Shown here piece after piece: positions 29,986 to 41,516 of a stretch of DNA of 64,000 nucleotides (within the stretch, counting starts at the first letter, position 1; each line of letters begins with the position of its first letter). Origin of the DNA: Flaveria trinervia (Eukaryota > Streptophyta > Magnoliopsida > Asterales > Asteraceae). A program made the position numbers and the translations under genes. Location: assembly GCA_025506515.1 (NCBI GenBank), contig CM046443.1, positions 24,408,724 through 24,472,723 of the forward strand, in the 5' to 3' direction. Below the pieces are notes generated by a model that was not told the DNA's origin, did no database searches, and saw only the letters and a list, made by a program, of their open reading frames with translations.

Positions 29986-30876
29986 TGACAGGATCAGTGA
30001 TCACAAGTTTGACGTATCAGAATATAAAGCAGCGGAATACAAACACGAATTAGACAAATTGTAGCAAGCCAACGATATTTGTGAGCATTAAGATCGCATA
30101 CAGTTATAGGGAGAGAATATGAATTTCTGATTTCTAGGAATGTTTATAGATGTAGAATATTTCTAATCGAATCAATCAATCATTCCATTCAATTACTCAT
30201 TTTCACTCAGTGATTACAATAGGCTGTCACTCCTTATATAGAGTGCAACAGTCACTGCTGTTATCACGGAAAGTGACAACTGGCAGATCAAATACAGAAA
30301 TAACTAATTCTTAACAAACTACTGAAATGTTCACAACTACTGAGAACATATCAGCAAGTTAAGTACAAAATATAAAACTACTGAAACTACAACGACTGAA
30401 GAACAAGCTCTTCAGTCGTTTTACAAAACTACTGAAACATAGAAAATAAAACTACTGATATCACAACTACTGAAGAGTACTCTTCAGCAGTTGTGACAAA
30501 CTACTGAGGCTTCAGTACTTGATCTTCAGACTTTGACCTTCAGGTGTTTCATCAGCTGATGACTTCAGTAGATATCATCAGCTGATGTCTTCAGTCTTTG
30601 TCTTTGTCTTCAGTGTATCAGTTGTTGATCTTCAGCACTGTGAACTCTTCAGCTGTTGTTCTTCAGTACTTTGTCTTTCAGCTTCAGCACTTGTGTTCTT
30701 CAGCTGTTGTACTTCAGCACTTTGGTTCTTCAGCTGTTAAGGACTTCAGCACTTGATCTTCAGCTGTTGAAGTCTTCAGCTTGTCAAACTACTGATGAGG
30801 CTTTCAGCAGTTGTTGTGATACCGTGTGGGACTTAGAGATTTTTGATCTTGGCTCATTGGTTCTTTTGGTCCAACA
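29986..30876 (-). repeat. Copia-2 3' LTR
   Basis: 891 bp, TGACAGG...CCAACA. It is dense in CTACTGAAG / CTTCAGCAG words and contains two strong inverted repeats: a 12-bp perfect stem (30391-30402 with 30409-30420) and a 36-bp palindrome with one mispaired position (30461-30496). Confidence 0.96.
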
Positions 30877-31460
30877 AAACTCCCCCTGAACCAATGCAGC
30901 CAAACCTCTAACTTATTTATACTCCCACTTATTGATGGCCAAAATGTTGGTCTTTTTCCTTCTTGATCAGTAGAGAAGATGACCCATGTACGCTCTGGCC
31001 TGGGAAGAAATCTCAAATATTTGTTTGGCAGAGTATGAATGGGAACTCTGTTTGGGGAACTGGACACAGAGTTGTTATCCCATTCATGAGATTTACTTCC
31101 CCATAATGAGTCTGTATGACTCACGAACATAGGCCTCAAGGAGAACAATTTGTTCCTCTTGAGAGAGTTCTTCAGCTCCTCCTTCGAAGAAGAACTTGGA
31201 CCATAGTACTCTGATAAGTACTTCATGGTCCTGCCATTTTTCAGCTCCACCGTAGTTACCTCCCTATATACAAATTCATCAGGATGGTTGCCTTCAAGGA
31301 GTAACTGGAGCTCATTCTTTTGGATGTCTTCAAGCTTTTTATATAACAACCCCTTCTTAATCATCTTGTTTTCTAGTAAGGCTTGAGGTGTCTTCTTTGC
31401 TTGGTGAGCTTTCTTGAATTCATCAATGATTTCCCAAGGTGAGACTACAACGGCCAACAT
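30804..31460 (-). pseudogene. Copia-2 post-pol ORF, C-terminal segment
   Basis: A 218-codon frame: SPWEIIDEFKKAHQAKKTPQ, a charged stretch, then WVIFSTDQEGKRPTFWPSIS. It runs through the PPT and stops inside the 3' LTR, so the original stop codon was probably lost by a frameshift. Its position matches the last segment of the post-pol ORFs in Copia-1 and Copia-3. No catalytic motif. Confidence 0.55.
30877..30887 (-). other. Copia-2 polypurine tract
   Basis: AGGGGGAGTTT on the minus strand, directly internal to the LTR end at 30876. Confidence 0.93.
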
Positions 31461-31753
31461 GATGGTAGATTCTATTGTTTTTCGTACTTGGCGTTGTATC
31501 TGTGTGGGATAGTTCTTTTAGGATTCTAGAACTCACCCTGGGGTCTGGCCATACTCTCACTCTCTCCTTCTGATACTGAAAGGTGTGCCTGAGAGTGTAC
31601 AGCCTTTGAGCATGCCCTTTCATGGCTTGAATAGATGAGACTGAGGAAATTCCTTGTCAACCATCTCAACAGTTGCTCATCGTGCTGTTTCTGCTGTTCT
31701 TCTTCTTCTATCTTGACTCTGACCATTTCCCTTTGAGAGTCAGGTGTGATCAT
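31423..31753 (-). pseudogene. Copia-2 post-pol ORF fragment (VWPDPR motif)
   Basis: Two overlapping short frames. One reads EERVRVWPDPR-like sequence followed by RILKELSHTD; the other starts with a charged IEEEEQQKQHDEQLLRWL helix. They are separated from neighbours by one- or two-base shifts. Confidence 0.45.
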
Positions 31754-31870
31754 GGATTGACTCCGGGGTTTTGGTAGCTTCAGAACAGCAGAGAGTGGCA
31801 GACAATCATCTTCATCTCTTCTTCTTCTTCTTCTTCCATCCTCAGCACCCTTCTCCTCCTTCGGGGTACA

Positions 31871-32539
31871 TCACTGGATGATGGTTGGGTTGGTGAAGGG
31901 ATGGTTTTGAAGAAAGAGGATGTTTGGATTTTGGCTTAGAGGTGGTTGGGAGATTTGAGGGATAGGATCTGTTTGAGTGGGTGGAAGGGAAGGTTGATCT
32001 AGCATCCTTGTAGTTAATTTCGCCTTTGTGAGTTTAGCCATCTCTAACCTTTTGCCAGCCCCAGCCTCATCAAGGGCTTCCACAATAATCCCTTTGTTGA
32101 ATTGCTCAGACAGACAGATTCTGGTGGCTATAGCCAGAATGCTATCCCTGGACCATGCGCGGATCTCCATTAATGATCTTCCCAAGTATTTTGCAATAAA
32201 GCGGATCATTATTTCCAACCTCTCTTTCTCAAGAGCATCATACCCTGCCCATCGGGTTTGTATCTCTTGTACTTCTAACCTTCTGATCTCACTATCCAGT
32301 GTGGCTGTGTCAAACCCCCTGAATAGTTGTTCAATTATTTTATCCATGGAGCGGCTGTGTGTGGTGTCAGCTTCTTTGACCAGTTCCTCCAAGGATTTGT
32401 CTTCAGCAGTGTGATCATCAGCACTTCTCTTTCGCTTGTACGTGAGCAGAGGTTGCTTTTCTTTTTCCTCCTCTTCCTTTTCCTCAGATCTTTTTCTCTT
32501 TCTTTCTTTCACTGCAGTACTCCCCCTTTTTGGTTGCAT
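31871..32539 (-). pseudogene. Copia-2 post-pol ORF, basic and helical segment
   Basis: A 222-codon frame. The N-terminus has two lysine/arginine clusters, KERKRKRSEEKEEEEKEK and YKRKRSADD, resembling a bipartite nuclear signal. A helical region with ILAIATRICLSEQFNKGI follows, then a P/Q-rich tail. The PPT-like AAAAAGGGGGAG lies at its start (32520-32534). Function unknown. Confidence 0.55.
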
Positions 32540-32901
32540 TGGAGGAGGGGGTGGTACCGCAGAAAGAGTCTTTTGGACAGCAGCATCAACCAGGGGTGTA
32601 ATGTTGAGGAAAGCCTCTCATCAAGGGCTTTGATCACTATATCAGTGATTATGGGGGTGATGAGAGGGAGGGAATTTTGGAGTACAGCACCTATTTGCTC
32701 AGGAGGGTTCTGTTCCTGAGAAGTAGGGCCTGAAGCAGAGGCAGGTGGTTGATTTTGGGGTGGCTCTGTGTTTGGGAAACCTTCAAGGGAGGGTGCCATC
32801 TGTAGGTGTATGATGGTGGCAGATGGACTTGCATCCTGAGACATCTTGGCCAGCAGCTCTTTGAGTCTGCTAACCTCATCCTCTAGAATGGTTTTGAGCA
32901 A
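32509..32901 (-). pseudogene. Copia-2 post-pol ORF, coiled-coil segment
   Basis: A 130-codon frame beginning LKTILEDEVSRLKELLAKM, a probable short coiled coil, then a P/Q/N-rich linker and a helical LITPIITDIVIKALDERLSS. It is equivalent in position to the coiled-coil segments of Copia-1 (1720-3078) and Copia-3 (50347-50811). Confidence 0.55.
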
Positions 32902-33163
32902 CTACATCATAGAAGAAGCTCAGGTCATCATCAGTTGATACTGAATCACCTGACCTCCGCTTAGAGCAAGATTTACATGCACTGGGTGTAGACCAGTTGG
33001 TGCATGTGCCCCTTGTGCTTGGTACTGGGGACTTCCAGCCTCAGGACAATGTCCATCATCAGCTGTTGCCTCTAGGGAGGTCTTAGCAATGTTACCAGCC
33101 CACTCTGGTCATGTGCTGAGTCAGAGGAGGTGGCAGCCTCACTAGATATTCTAAGCTCCTTGT

Positions 33164-33753
33164 CTACACCAGGAGATAGAATTGGGAAACCCCTGTGCTG
33201 TGGGTTCTCAGGTGCACTGTGTTCCTCCCCCTCAATGTAGAGGAATTCCCAGTAGTAAGTGGTTTCTGGGGAGGGGGTGAGGAGTGCAATGAGTCAGCAC
33301 TTGTGCAACTATTAAAGTTGGGCTGTGAGGGTGGTTGTTTGGGGTAAAGGGTTAGAAGCAGTGTGCACCTGGGGTGGATGGTGCTCTTCAATGGCAATCT
33401 CCTCAAGTGAGTGAGATCCCAGATAAGTAGGTGCCCTTGGGTTGCTGCAGGCTCCTGTTGAGAGGAAGCCTGAGCGGCTGTGGCTGGAAGAGTCATTGTA
33501 TCCACTAGGGGGTTAGGACTAGTGGATATATCCTGCGTTGTGGTGCAGGAGCATCCTCAGGGGACTCAATTCCCTGAGTAGCCATTTTGGGTTCTTTTTG
33601 GTGGGTTGGTGGGGACATGGATTTGGGGTGGTGGCTGTGGGTTCTAGCTGCGTGGTTTTCGCAGTTTGGCAGCCAGTTTGAGTGTCCGGTCAGAGTTGTG
33701 CCGGGAGTATACTTCGGGCAGAACAGCCGTAGCAGGGACTCCCAAGCCAACAA
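33164..33753 (-). pseudogene. Copia-2 post-pol ORF, linker fragments
   Basis: Two frames (33505-33753 and 33164-33505) rich in Pro, Ser, Thr and His. They bridge the conserved N-terminal domain and the coiled coil. The stretch 32902-33163 is more of the same in broken frames. Low complexity; no motif. Confidence 0.4.
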
Positions 33754-33902
33754 GTCTCAGCATTAAGCTGGTCTATATAATGGCCATTATGAACCGTGGA
33801 TAGAGTATCCAACGGTTGGCAGTTAGTTTTTGAGCCATATCTTTGAGCTCTGAAAATATTAATTCTGAAAATTCAGTGGTTGTTGCTCAAGGATAGAATA
33901 CA

Positions 33903-34420
33903 TTAACTGCTGCCATTGGTGGACATTTGATCCCAAGACGATGTCTTAGGGGCCAAACATACATTGACCATATGAAAAATCAGGCGCTCAGCGTCATTAA
34001 AGTGTTTCTTCATGATGGTGGTGGCACTGAGATCACCTTGATATCCATGCTGAGCAAATGATAGATCTATGGTGCCCTTCGGATATCCAGCAGGAGAGGT
34101 AGCATCACTCAGTTGAAGAATTTTACGGATTGTTGCAGGAGTAATCACTACTTCTTTGTTGTTGACTACGGACCGGAGGGATCGTGTGTGCTCTCCTCAG
34201 TTGTAACAGTAACGTTCATCCAAAATTGGTTCAAGGATTCGGCATGTAAAACGGGGTTCAGAAGGAATGCCTTGTTGTATTGGGACTGAACCATAAGATC
34301 GATAGCAGTATCGAACTTAGTCCAGAGCGGCGATTTTTGAGGTAGGCAACACAGTCGTGTCGCGGTTAATTTGCATAGACGCCAGAAGTTTTGGAGAGGA
34401 ACGTTAGGTTTGAAGAAGAT
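33903..34420 (-). pseudogene. Copia-2 post-pol ORF, conserved N-terminal domain
   Basis: The frame 33903-34148 has FAQHGYQGDLSATTI, LIFHMVNVCLAPKTSSWDQM, aligned with Copia-1 and Copia-3. Upstream, in a second frame, the SLNQFWMNVTVTTEE segment supplies the FW motif seen in the others, ending at a TAG near 34180. The C-terminal YPRF-type motif is lost to a frameshift. Confidence 0.62.
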
Positions 34421-35137
34421 GAAGCATGGAGAGCTCAGGTTAAGGGTATTTATAGGGTACGGGTGAGGAAGCGACTGAAGGATGTGGTGTTAGTCATCAG
34501 TAGTTTTAAACGACCGTTGACATGGTATTATCCTTTCAGACGTTGAAACAGCTGAAGTCGTGGTGTTAGGCATCAGTAGTTTAGAAAACTACTGAAGACC
34601 GTGGTTTTGACTTCAGATGATTGAAACAACTGAGGACATGGTGTTTGTCATCAGTAGTTATGAAACTACTGAAGACAGTGGTTTTGTCATCAGCTGTTGT
34701 AAACGACTGAAGACTTGGTATGGTCATCAGTAGTTATAAAACTGCTGAAGACGTGGTTTGCTTCAGTTGTTTAAAATGAAACAGCAGTTGTACAAACGAC
34801 TGAAGAGAAAGTTCTCTTCAGCTGTTTTCGTCAATTCTTAGCTTTTCAGCTGTTTCAAACTATCCTCAACACATTCATCAGTCTTTATGGCTGATTTCAG
34901 TTGTTTCATAGGACATCAGTACTTATCTGTTTTTACTGATTACAGTAGTTATGACTGCTCATAGTAGTTGTAACTACTTCAGTAGTTTAGAGCAGATGAA
35001 GTACTTCAGTACTTGTGAGACATTTAGCCTTCAGTAGTTATAAAAACTACTGAGGTTAAAAGAGCTCATCAGTACTTATATGTGACAGGCACTCATGATC
35101 ATCAGTATGAATTACTGAGATCATCAGTAGTTGTCAC
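34421..35137. repeat. Copia-2 spacer with tandem CAGTAGTT/AACTACTG hairpins
   Basis: Spacer between RNase H and the post-pol ORF. Units of ~50-55 bp repeat a CATCAGTAGTT..AACTACTGAAGAC pattern. Clear stem-loops are 34574-34594 (9-bp stem, 3-nt loop) and 34652-34671 (8-bp stem, ATGA loop). The same words fill the LTRs. Confidence 0.85.
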
Positions 35138-35791
35138 CTATTCTAGCTGCAGCATACCAAGCCTTAACACCAGGTTTTGGAAAGTTGAACTATCCAAAGG
35201 CTTAGTAAAAATGTCTGCAAGCTCATCAGCACTAGGCACAAACTTAGGATCAATCAGACCTTTTTCAAAACAATCCCTTATAAAATGATGTCTGATCTCT
35301 ATATGTTTGGTCCTAGAGTGGCTGGACGGATTTTTGACAATGCAAAGAGCTGAAGCACTATCCATTAACAATGGAGTCTTAGTCTCTGTAATGCCATAAT
35401 CCAAAAGTTGGTTTTGAAGCCAGAGTACCTGAGATGTACAGCTTGCAGCAGCAATGTACTCTGCTTCCGCAGTGGATGTAGCAACTGAGGTCTGTTTCTT
35501 GCTCTGCCAAGAAATCAAGCAGTTGCCTAGGAATTGACATCCACCAGAAGTTGATTTCCTGGTCAACTTACACCCTGCATAGTCACTGTCAGAAAAAGCA
35601 ACTAATTTACCAGAATGTCTGGTAGAATACCATAAACCTAGAGATGGAGTGCCTTGCAGATATCTAAAGATCCTCTTGACTGCAATCAGATGAGACTCTT
35701 TAGGTGCAGCCTGAAATCTAGCACAAACACATGTAGCAAACATAATATCTGGTCTAGAAGCTGTTAATACATCAAGGACCCAATCATACAT
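35138..35791 (-). pseudogene. Copia-2 RT C-terminus and RNase H (intact frame)
   Basis: A 217-codon uninterrupted frame: TASRPDIMFATCVCARFQAA, RIFRYLQGTPSLGLWY, then RNase H with AFSDSDYAGCKLTRKSTSGG (Asp), ATSTAEAEYIAAASC (Glu), MDSASAL (Asp) and DELADIFTKPL. All RNase H catalytic residues are present, and the stop is natural. Best preserved RNase H of the window. Confidence 0.93.
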
Positions 35792-35852
35792 CTGTAAAGT
35801 GTTTCATCAACCACTTTACCTTTCTGATCTGAGTCCAGTTGTGTGGTGCTGC

Positions 35853-36525
35853 TCATGGGAGTAGAACAGGGCTTACAGTTTTGTAAATCAAACTTTTGCA
35901 AAAGATCTTTTGTATATTTGGATTGATGAATAAAAATTCCATCAGCTTTTGTTTGATTTGCAACCCCAGAAAGAACTGTAATTCTCCCATGGCACTCATT
36001 TCAAACTTCTGTTGCATCAACTTTGTAAAGGCATCACACAACTTTGGATCAGAGGATGCAAAAATGATATCATCTACAAATTTGAACAAGTAGATTATGC
36101 TGCCCAGCTTTCTTAATAAATAAAGTCTTGTCTATGGAGCCTCTAGTGAAATTGTTTTCCAGAAGAAAGTTTGATAATGTCTCATACCAGGCTGGGAGCT
36201 TGTTTAACCCATAAAGAGCTTTATCAAGCTTTAACACCCAATTAGGATGTTTATTGTCCTCAAAGCCTGGAGGTTGACATACATAAACCTCTTCTTTAAC
36301 TTTTCCATACAAAAATGCACTTTGACATCCATTTGAAAGACTTTAAGTTTTTGATAAGCAGCATAAGCTAAAAACAATCGAATTGCTTCCAGTCTGGCTA
36401 CAGGGGCAAAGGTTTCACCATAATCAATACCTTCTTCTTGTGCAAACCCCTGAAAACCAGTCTGGCCTTGTTCTTAACAATAAGCCCATTTTCATCAGTT
36501 TTGTTCCTAAACACCCATTTAGTGC
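35853..36525 (-). pseudogene. Copia-2 reverse transcriptase, central part
   Basis: Frames 36070-36312 ([32 protein letters not shown]) and 35853-36089 (FVDDIIFASSDPKL, GELQFFLGLQIKQK). The frame break falls exactly at the Tyr of the YVDD box, near 36085: two bases seem to be missing, leaving FVDD only in the next frame. One residue-length gap is also seen in LNK-LPAWY (family LHQAPRAWY). Confidence 0.9.
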
Positions 36526-37062
36526 CTATTGCACACTTACCTGGAGGTAGAGGAACCAGTTCCCACACTTGCTGTTCTTGAACTGAAGAAGCTCAAGCTG
36601 CATGGCATCAACCCATCCATTGTCCTTTAAAGCAATGTGATAATTCTTTGGCTCTTGCTGACTGATGAAGAGAGCATAAAAGCAGAAATTTGACAATTGA
36701 CTTCTTGTTGATACGCCAGCAGTGATATCACCAATGATTTGAGACATAGGGTGATTCTTCAGATCTTGATACACAATGAGATCTGTGCAAGTGTTTGTAG
36801 CTGGTTCAGCAGCAACAGATGGTGATGGTGAATCATTTCCTTGAAACCAATCAGTGGATGGTAATTCAAAGGAAGTTGAATTCGAAGAAATCTCATCAGC
36901 ATTTGTTGTGGATGGTGCTACTGGCGCTACAGGAACATCAGGTCTAGTTGAGTCAGGCAGCTGATCACTAAACCTAAAGAGGTGAGTACTGCAATCATCA
37001 TCATCATCAGCAGTACCACCAGGGGTGAACTGTTGACAGGAGCAACAGCAGGAGTTTGACAT
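36526..37062 (-). pseudogene. Copia-2 integrase-RT linker and RT N-terminus
   Basis: A 178-codon frame: S/T/D-rich linker, then HPMSQIIGDITAGVSTRSQL (the pre-RT motif) and WVDAMQLELLQFKNSK, the start of RT. It then frameshifts, so the GTKWVFRNK block continues in another frame. Confidence 0.8.
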
Positions 37063-37990
37063 GGAACATATTGCAGTATGTCCAAATCAAATAACTCCAC
37101 AGGACTTTGTGGAATCTTGTCCTTTGGAGATTCATTAAACTTAACATGTAGAGTTTCTTCAACCATCTTTGTTCTGCAGTTGAAGACTCTGTATGCCTTG
37201 CAAGTAGATGAATAACCAACAAAGTATCCTGCATCCACCTTAGGATCAAATTTGTGGAGTTGATCCTTTGTGTGAGAATAAAACAGGGACACCCAAATGC
37301 TTTGAAAAATGAAATCAGAGGAGCCAAATGATGGAGAACTTCATATGGAGTCTTCATCAACCTCTGATTTACTAAAACTCTATTTTGCACATAACAAGCT
37401 GTGTTGACAGCTTCGGCCCAGAAGGTCAATGGCAAACCTGAGTCAGCCAGCATGGACCTGGCAGCTTCAATGAGGGTCCTGTTCTTTCTCTCCACTACTC
37501 CATTTTGTTCTGGAGTCCTTGGAATGCTGAACTGCCTTTTGATTCCCTTTGAAAGATAGAAGTCATCAAGTGTATGATTTCTGAACTCAGTTCCATTATC
37601 ACTCCTAATACACTTGACTGGAAGGGAATACTGCTTCTCAATGTACAGCACAAAGTGAATAATCTTCTGAGCAGCCTCATCCTTTGAATGTAGAAAGAAA
37701 GTCCATGCAAATCTGGAGTAATCATCCACAATTACCAGACAGTATTTCTTCTTTGCCATGCTCATTACTCTCACAGGACCAAATAGATCCATATGCAGTA
37801 ATTGCAAGCAGGCAGTGGACTTGGACACTTCAATAGGAGGAAATGAGACCTTGTGCTGTTTTCCTTTTAAACAAGCAGTGCATGTTTCATCACAGTGGAA
37901 CTCCTTTATTGGTAAGCCTCTGACTAAACTATTGTGGCTAAGCTGATTCATGTTTTTGAGATTGACATGACCAAGCCTCCTGTGTGCCAC
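37007..37990 (-). pseudogene. Copia-2 integrase
   Basis: Zinc-binding HHCC: HRRLGHVNLKNMNQL and CTACLKGKQHKVSF. Catalytic triad: Asp in LLHMDLFGP, Asp in IRSDNGTEFRN and Glu in EQNGVVERKNRTL. FWAEAVNTACYVQNRVL follows. The core is uninterrupted; the C-terminal part (GYFVGYSSTCKAYRVFN) lies in frame 36927-37292 after one indel near 37280. Confidence 0.94.
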
Positions 37991-38454
37991 AGTTCAGATT
38001 CTTGAAAAGAGGCTTTGGAAAATAGGCAAGGATTGCCTTGAGATCTATCTTCTTAGAGAGATCTAAGGCATACACTCTTCCTGTCCTGTTGGCTTTCAGG
38101 AGAGTGTGATCATCCAACCTTGTCAATCAAGTGCAAAACTTTGGATGACAGAATCCTACAGTTTTGACTTGTGAAAAGGGCAACATGGCCTTTATCACAC
38201 ATTTGACTGACACTCAAGAGGTTGTACTTGAGATTTTCCACATGATTAACATCATCAAATTTGATTTCTCCATTGGAGACAAAGCCCTTACCGATGATGT
38301 AACCCCTAGCATCATTGCCAAAAGAGACGAATCCCTTCTTTCCTTGAGAGTAGTCATGAAGAAGAGAGATGTTCCCAGTCATGTGCATAGATCCCCCACT
38401 GTCTACATACCAGATGCTACTTTGGCATGTTGAAGAACCTGCAATAATAAACAA
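37938..38454 (-). pseudogene. Copia-2 aspartic protease
   Basis: IWYVDSGGSMHMTGN holds the DSG active site, followed by GYIIGKGFVSNG and YNLLSVSQMCDKG. The frame breaks near 38120, where the pre-integrase frame (NRTGRVYALDLSKK) begins. Confidence 0.9.
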
Positions 38455-39226
38455 TCAGTTAGTTTTAGAGACCCAAACCTTTTTGGTTTTGGGCCTGGTC
38501 TCATCAATAGATGGTGAACTAACATGTTTATTTGTAACAACAGCCTGAGAAGAGGAAGATGGTGTAGAAGAGGAGTCCTTTGGCTTAGACCTCCTTTTCT
38601 GTGGTTTCAACATAGGAGAGTCTAGTTGGTTAACTCTACCCAACAGATGTTGTACCATCATCACCAGTTGTGTCTGTTTTTGTGATAAAGCTTTCAGCTC
38701 ATCAGACACATTGCTAGTGGAGTTAGATAAGGTCCTATGTTGCACCTTCTTCTTTTGAGCACCCTCAGCTGTCACCTGTTTAACTCCTTCCTTTTTGAAT
38801 TGCTTTAAGGACTAAGGGTACAGGATTTGATGTTGCTGATACAAATGTGGTCTCAAACTCATTTTTCATTTTTACCATTTTCTTATTAATTTCTTCTTTT
38901 TGTTTGAGTTTGGAACCTCTTTTGTACCAACAATCATCTGTAAGATGATTGAACAAACCACATATTTCACATGGTTTCTTCTTCATCTTAGGTTGATCAT
39001 CAACTAAAGATGGTGAAGCAAAAGAAGACTTGTTCTTCAATGCTTTGGAAGCATTGGTTGCTTTCTTGACATCCTCTTTAGTAGCCTTCAAACTCTTTCT
39101 ACTGCCAGTTTTCTTCTCTTCAGTGCTGACAGCAGTTGAAGTTTGAACTTCAGGTGTTAAATCCTGCTCTCCAGTCCTTTCAGGACCTTCAGGATTAACT
39201 CCTGAGTTGATCAACTTATTGATCAT
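38455..39226 (-). pseudogene. Copia-2 gag-pol linker with second CCHC knuckle
   Basis: Frame 38780-39226 contains CEICGLFNHLTDDCWYKRG (CX2CX4HX4C). Frame 38455-38775 is K/S/Q-rich and ends KTKKVWVSKTN, the normal lead-in to the protease. Both are S/K/T-rich and basic, suggesting a nucleic-acid binding linker. Confidence 0.72.
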
Positions 39227-39720
39227 GTGAATGTCAGCATTTGGACCATCAAATCAGTTGATAGGTTCAAGGAGGACTTGATGCTGACTGCTACTTCTGA
39301 TTGTGCTGTATCAGAAGGTAGATCACATGATTTGATGGATTGGTTATCACTCTCACCATCAGATTCTACCTCTGCTCTCGGGGTAAAATCTGTAGGTGGA
39401 GCAGTGTGATTATAGCCAATGCCAAACTTCACATTTGAAGCAGATTGCTTACTAAGAAGCATTTCAAAACCTTTGCATGATTGTACCCATCTATCACACT
39501 CGACTGGGTAACTGCAAGGGTTTCTTTGAGATCTTTGTACTTCTCTAGAAGTACATCTTCTCTAGCCTTATCATCAATTATTTTGCAATTCAGTTTATAA
39601 ACCTCATCATTTTTATCTTTGAGCACAAACTCAAACTCAGCTTTGTTTTGGAAATTATTGTTCTAGCTCAATGTTCTTATTAATTAAAGCTACATTGCTT
39701 CTCTAATGGAAGCAAATGCT
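39223..39720 (-). pseudogene. Copia-2 gag-pol linker, coiled-coil part
   Basis: Frames 39429-39626 (LKDKNDEVYKLNCKIIDDKA) and 39223-39462 (FGIGYNHTAPPTDFTPRAE). A charged helical segment followed by the G.GYN...PP motif occurs at this position in related Copia elements. Broken by indels. Confidence 0.5.
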
Positions 39721-39721
39721 G

Positions 39722-40264
39722 CTATGCATGTTCAGAACATAATTTGGCTTTTGCCTCAGAGGATACCTGTGATACCTGAGGTGTAGAGGCATTGGAAGAT
39801 GAAGTATCAGCAGACTCCAAAGCCATAAGAGCTAGATTCCCAAAGGGACTGTCACCACCATGTTGACCAGCACCTGAGAACAGTTGATCATGACCAGACA
39901 AGTCATCTGGTAAACTGCTCCAGTCAACAACTCCTGGGGTGAAGAAGCTGTGTTGTTGAGATGAAGGTTGTTGATGAGATAGGGAAGGCTGAGGTTCTGG
40001 TAATGCATGAGGTTGTGGTGTCATAGGAACTTGAACTTGATTTGACTGTGGCATGTAATAACCAGGGTACTGATATGGCATTTGGCCCTGAGGAACAAAA
40101 TATGCCGGAGATTGTTGTTGAGGATGATGACTAGATGTGACAGGATGTTGCCCTCTGTGTTGTTGACTATTGCCAGGAAAAGTCACAAAGGGTGCAGTAG
40201 AGTTAGATCCAGTTGATCTACACTCTTGCAAGTGTCCAAGCCGTTGGCATTTGTGACACCTCAA
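39722..40264 (-). pseudogene. Copia-2 gag zinc knuckle and Pro/Gln-rich tail
   Basis: CHKCQRLGHLQEC fits CX2CX4H but has three instead of four residues before the last Cys, so one codon is probably lost. A long P/Q/H-rich tract follows, then DWSSLPDD and FGNLALMALES. This continues gag after a frameshift region at 40265-40487. Confidence 0.7.
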
Positions 40265-40487
40265 CTGCTCTTGTCAAAAACAACTTTGGTTTTGCCAGAG
40301 AGTCCTGGGAATTTTCTTCCAGTTCTTTTGTAGAACTTTTGAGATCTGATATTTATCAAGGCCATTTGGCTCAAAAATCCATCTCTTCTAAGTCATCATC
40401 AGCAATCCCCTTGAGATCATCCATAATGAAACATAAATTGTCATTATTACATCCAGCGAACTGACCATCAACACTTACAATGCAGAA

Positions 40488-41283
40488 TTAGAAAGTCGAA
40501 GGGAAATTAATATGCTCATCATACTGGCATTCAGATGAAGCATATTCTGACTCATGACCCACCAAGGCAGTGTTGCTTGTTATAAAGTCTTCAGTGAGCT
40601 TTCCAGATGAAGACAGCTTTCTCTTCTGTTCTATCTCTCTCTCAAAAGTGAGCAATTTCCCATGGAGTTGGGTGAGAGATAGTTTGTCCAAACTTGCACT
40701 GGAGCGTAGGACAATAGTATATGTGTCCCATCTCTCAGGCAGTGATCTCAGAAATCTGTTATTCATCTGAATATTGGTGTATTCAAGTTTGACCATTTTT
40801 AGTTCAGAGATCAAACAAGAAAACCGCTCATATTGTTGAGTCAGTGTCTCGCCCTTTCTATGAGAGAATGTCTCATATTGTTGGGCAAGAATTTCTCTAT
40901 TGTTTGCAAGACCTCATCTGTTCCTCCAAATTGTTCTTTCAAAGCAATCCAGAGGTCATGGGCAGTTTCATGATGCATTAGCCCAGAATAGATTTCATTG
41001 GGCAAGCCATGGCCAGAATTCCATGGGCTTTTGCATCAATCTCAAGCAACTTTTTATCCTCATCTGAGTATTGCTCCCTCCTCTTCGGAACCATTTGATT
41101 GGTTTCCGGGTTATTCACCATAGGCTTGTGTGGACCATGTACCACTGATGTCCAACACCTTGCGCTGTTAACAGACAGGTGATGGAGCATACGTCTTTGC
41201 CATATGTTATACTCATTCCTAACAGCATAGGAGGCTTGGTTGAGGAACCAGTATTGTGAGGATCATTGGAGGGAAGTGGTCAT
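40488..41283 (-). pseudogene. Copia-2 gag capsid part
   Basis: A likely start ATG is at 41281-41283, with a TGA six codons later. The same frame then reads YNIWQRRMLHHLSVNSARCW and YSDEDKKLLEIDAKAHGILA. After a frameshift around 40815-40977 (QYERFSCLISELK region) it continues RFLRSLPERWDTYTIVLRSS, the UBN2-type pattern. Confidence 0.85.
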
Positions 41284-41502
41284 TTTCAGTTCAAAAACAG
41301 TTTAGTTCAAGTTTTAAAAAGTTTTAGACAAACCACAACAAACTCAATGAGAACCAAGAAAAAGATCTCAGGATGATGAGCAGAAATACAGAAAATTCAA
41401 TCTCTTAACCGTTTCTTGCAAAAACAAAAGCTAATTCAATCAAACTTGGATCTTGAATAGCAGTTTCAATGATCAATTATTAGATCGATCAATGATTAAC
41501 CT

Positions 41503-41514
41503 GCTCTGATACCA
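41503..41514 (-). other. Copia-2 primer binding site
   Basis: TGGTATCAGAGC on the minus strand, two bases inside the 5' LTR start at 41517. The leader between PBS and gag ATG is ~220 bp with nothing else recognised. Confidence 0.96.
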
Positions 41515-41516
41515 TT

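Noticed and set aside
30804..31460. Host gene fragment captured in Copia-2
   Set aside because: Position and order match the post-pol ORFs of the other two Copia elements, so it belongs to the element.
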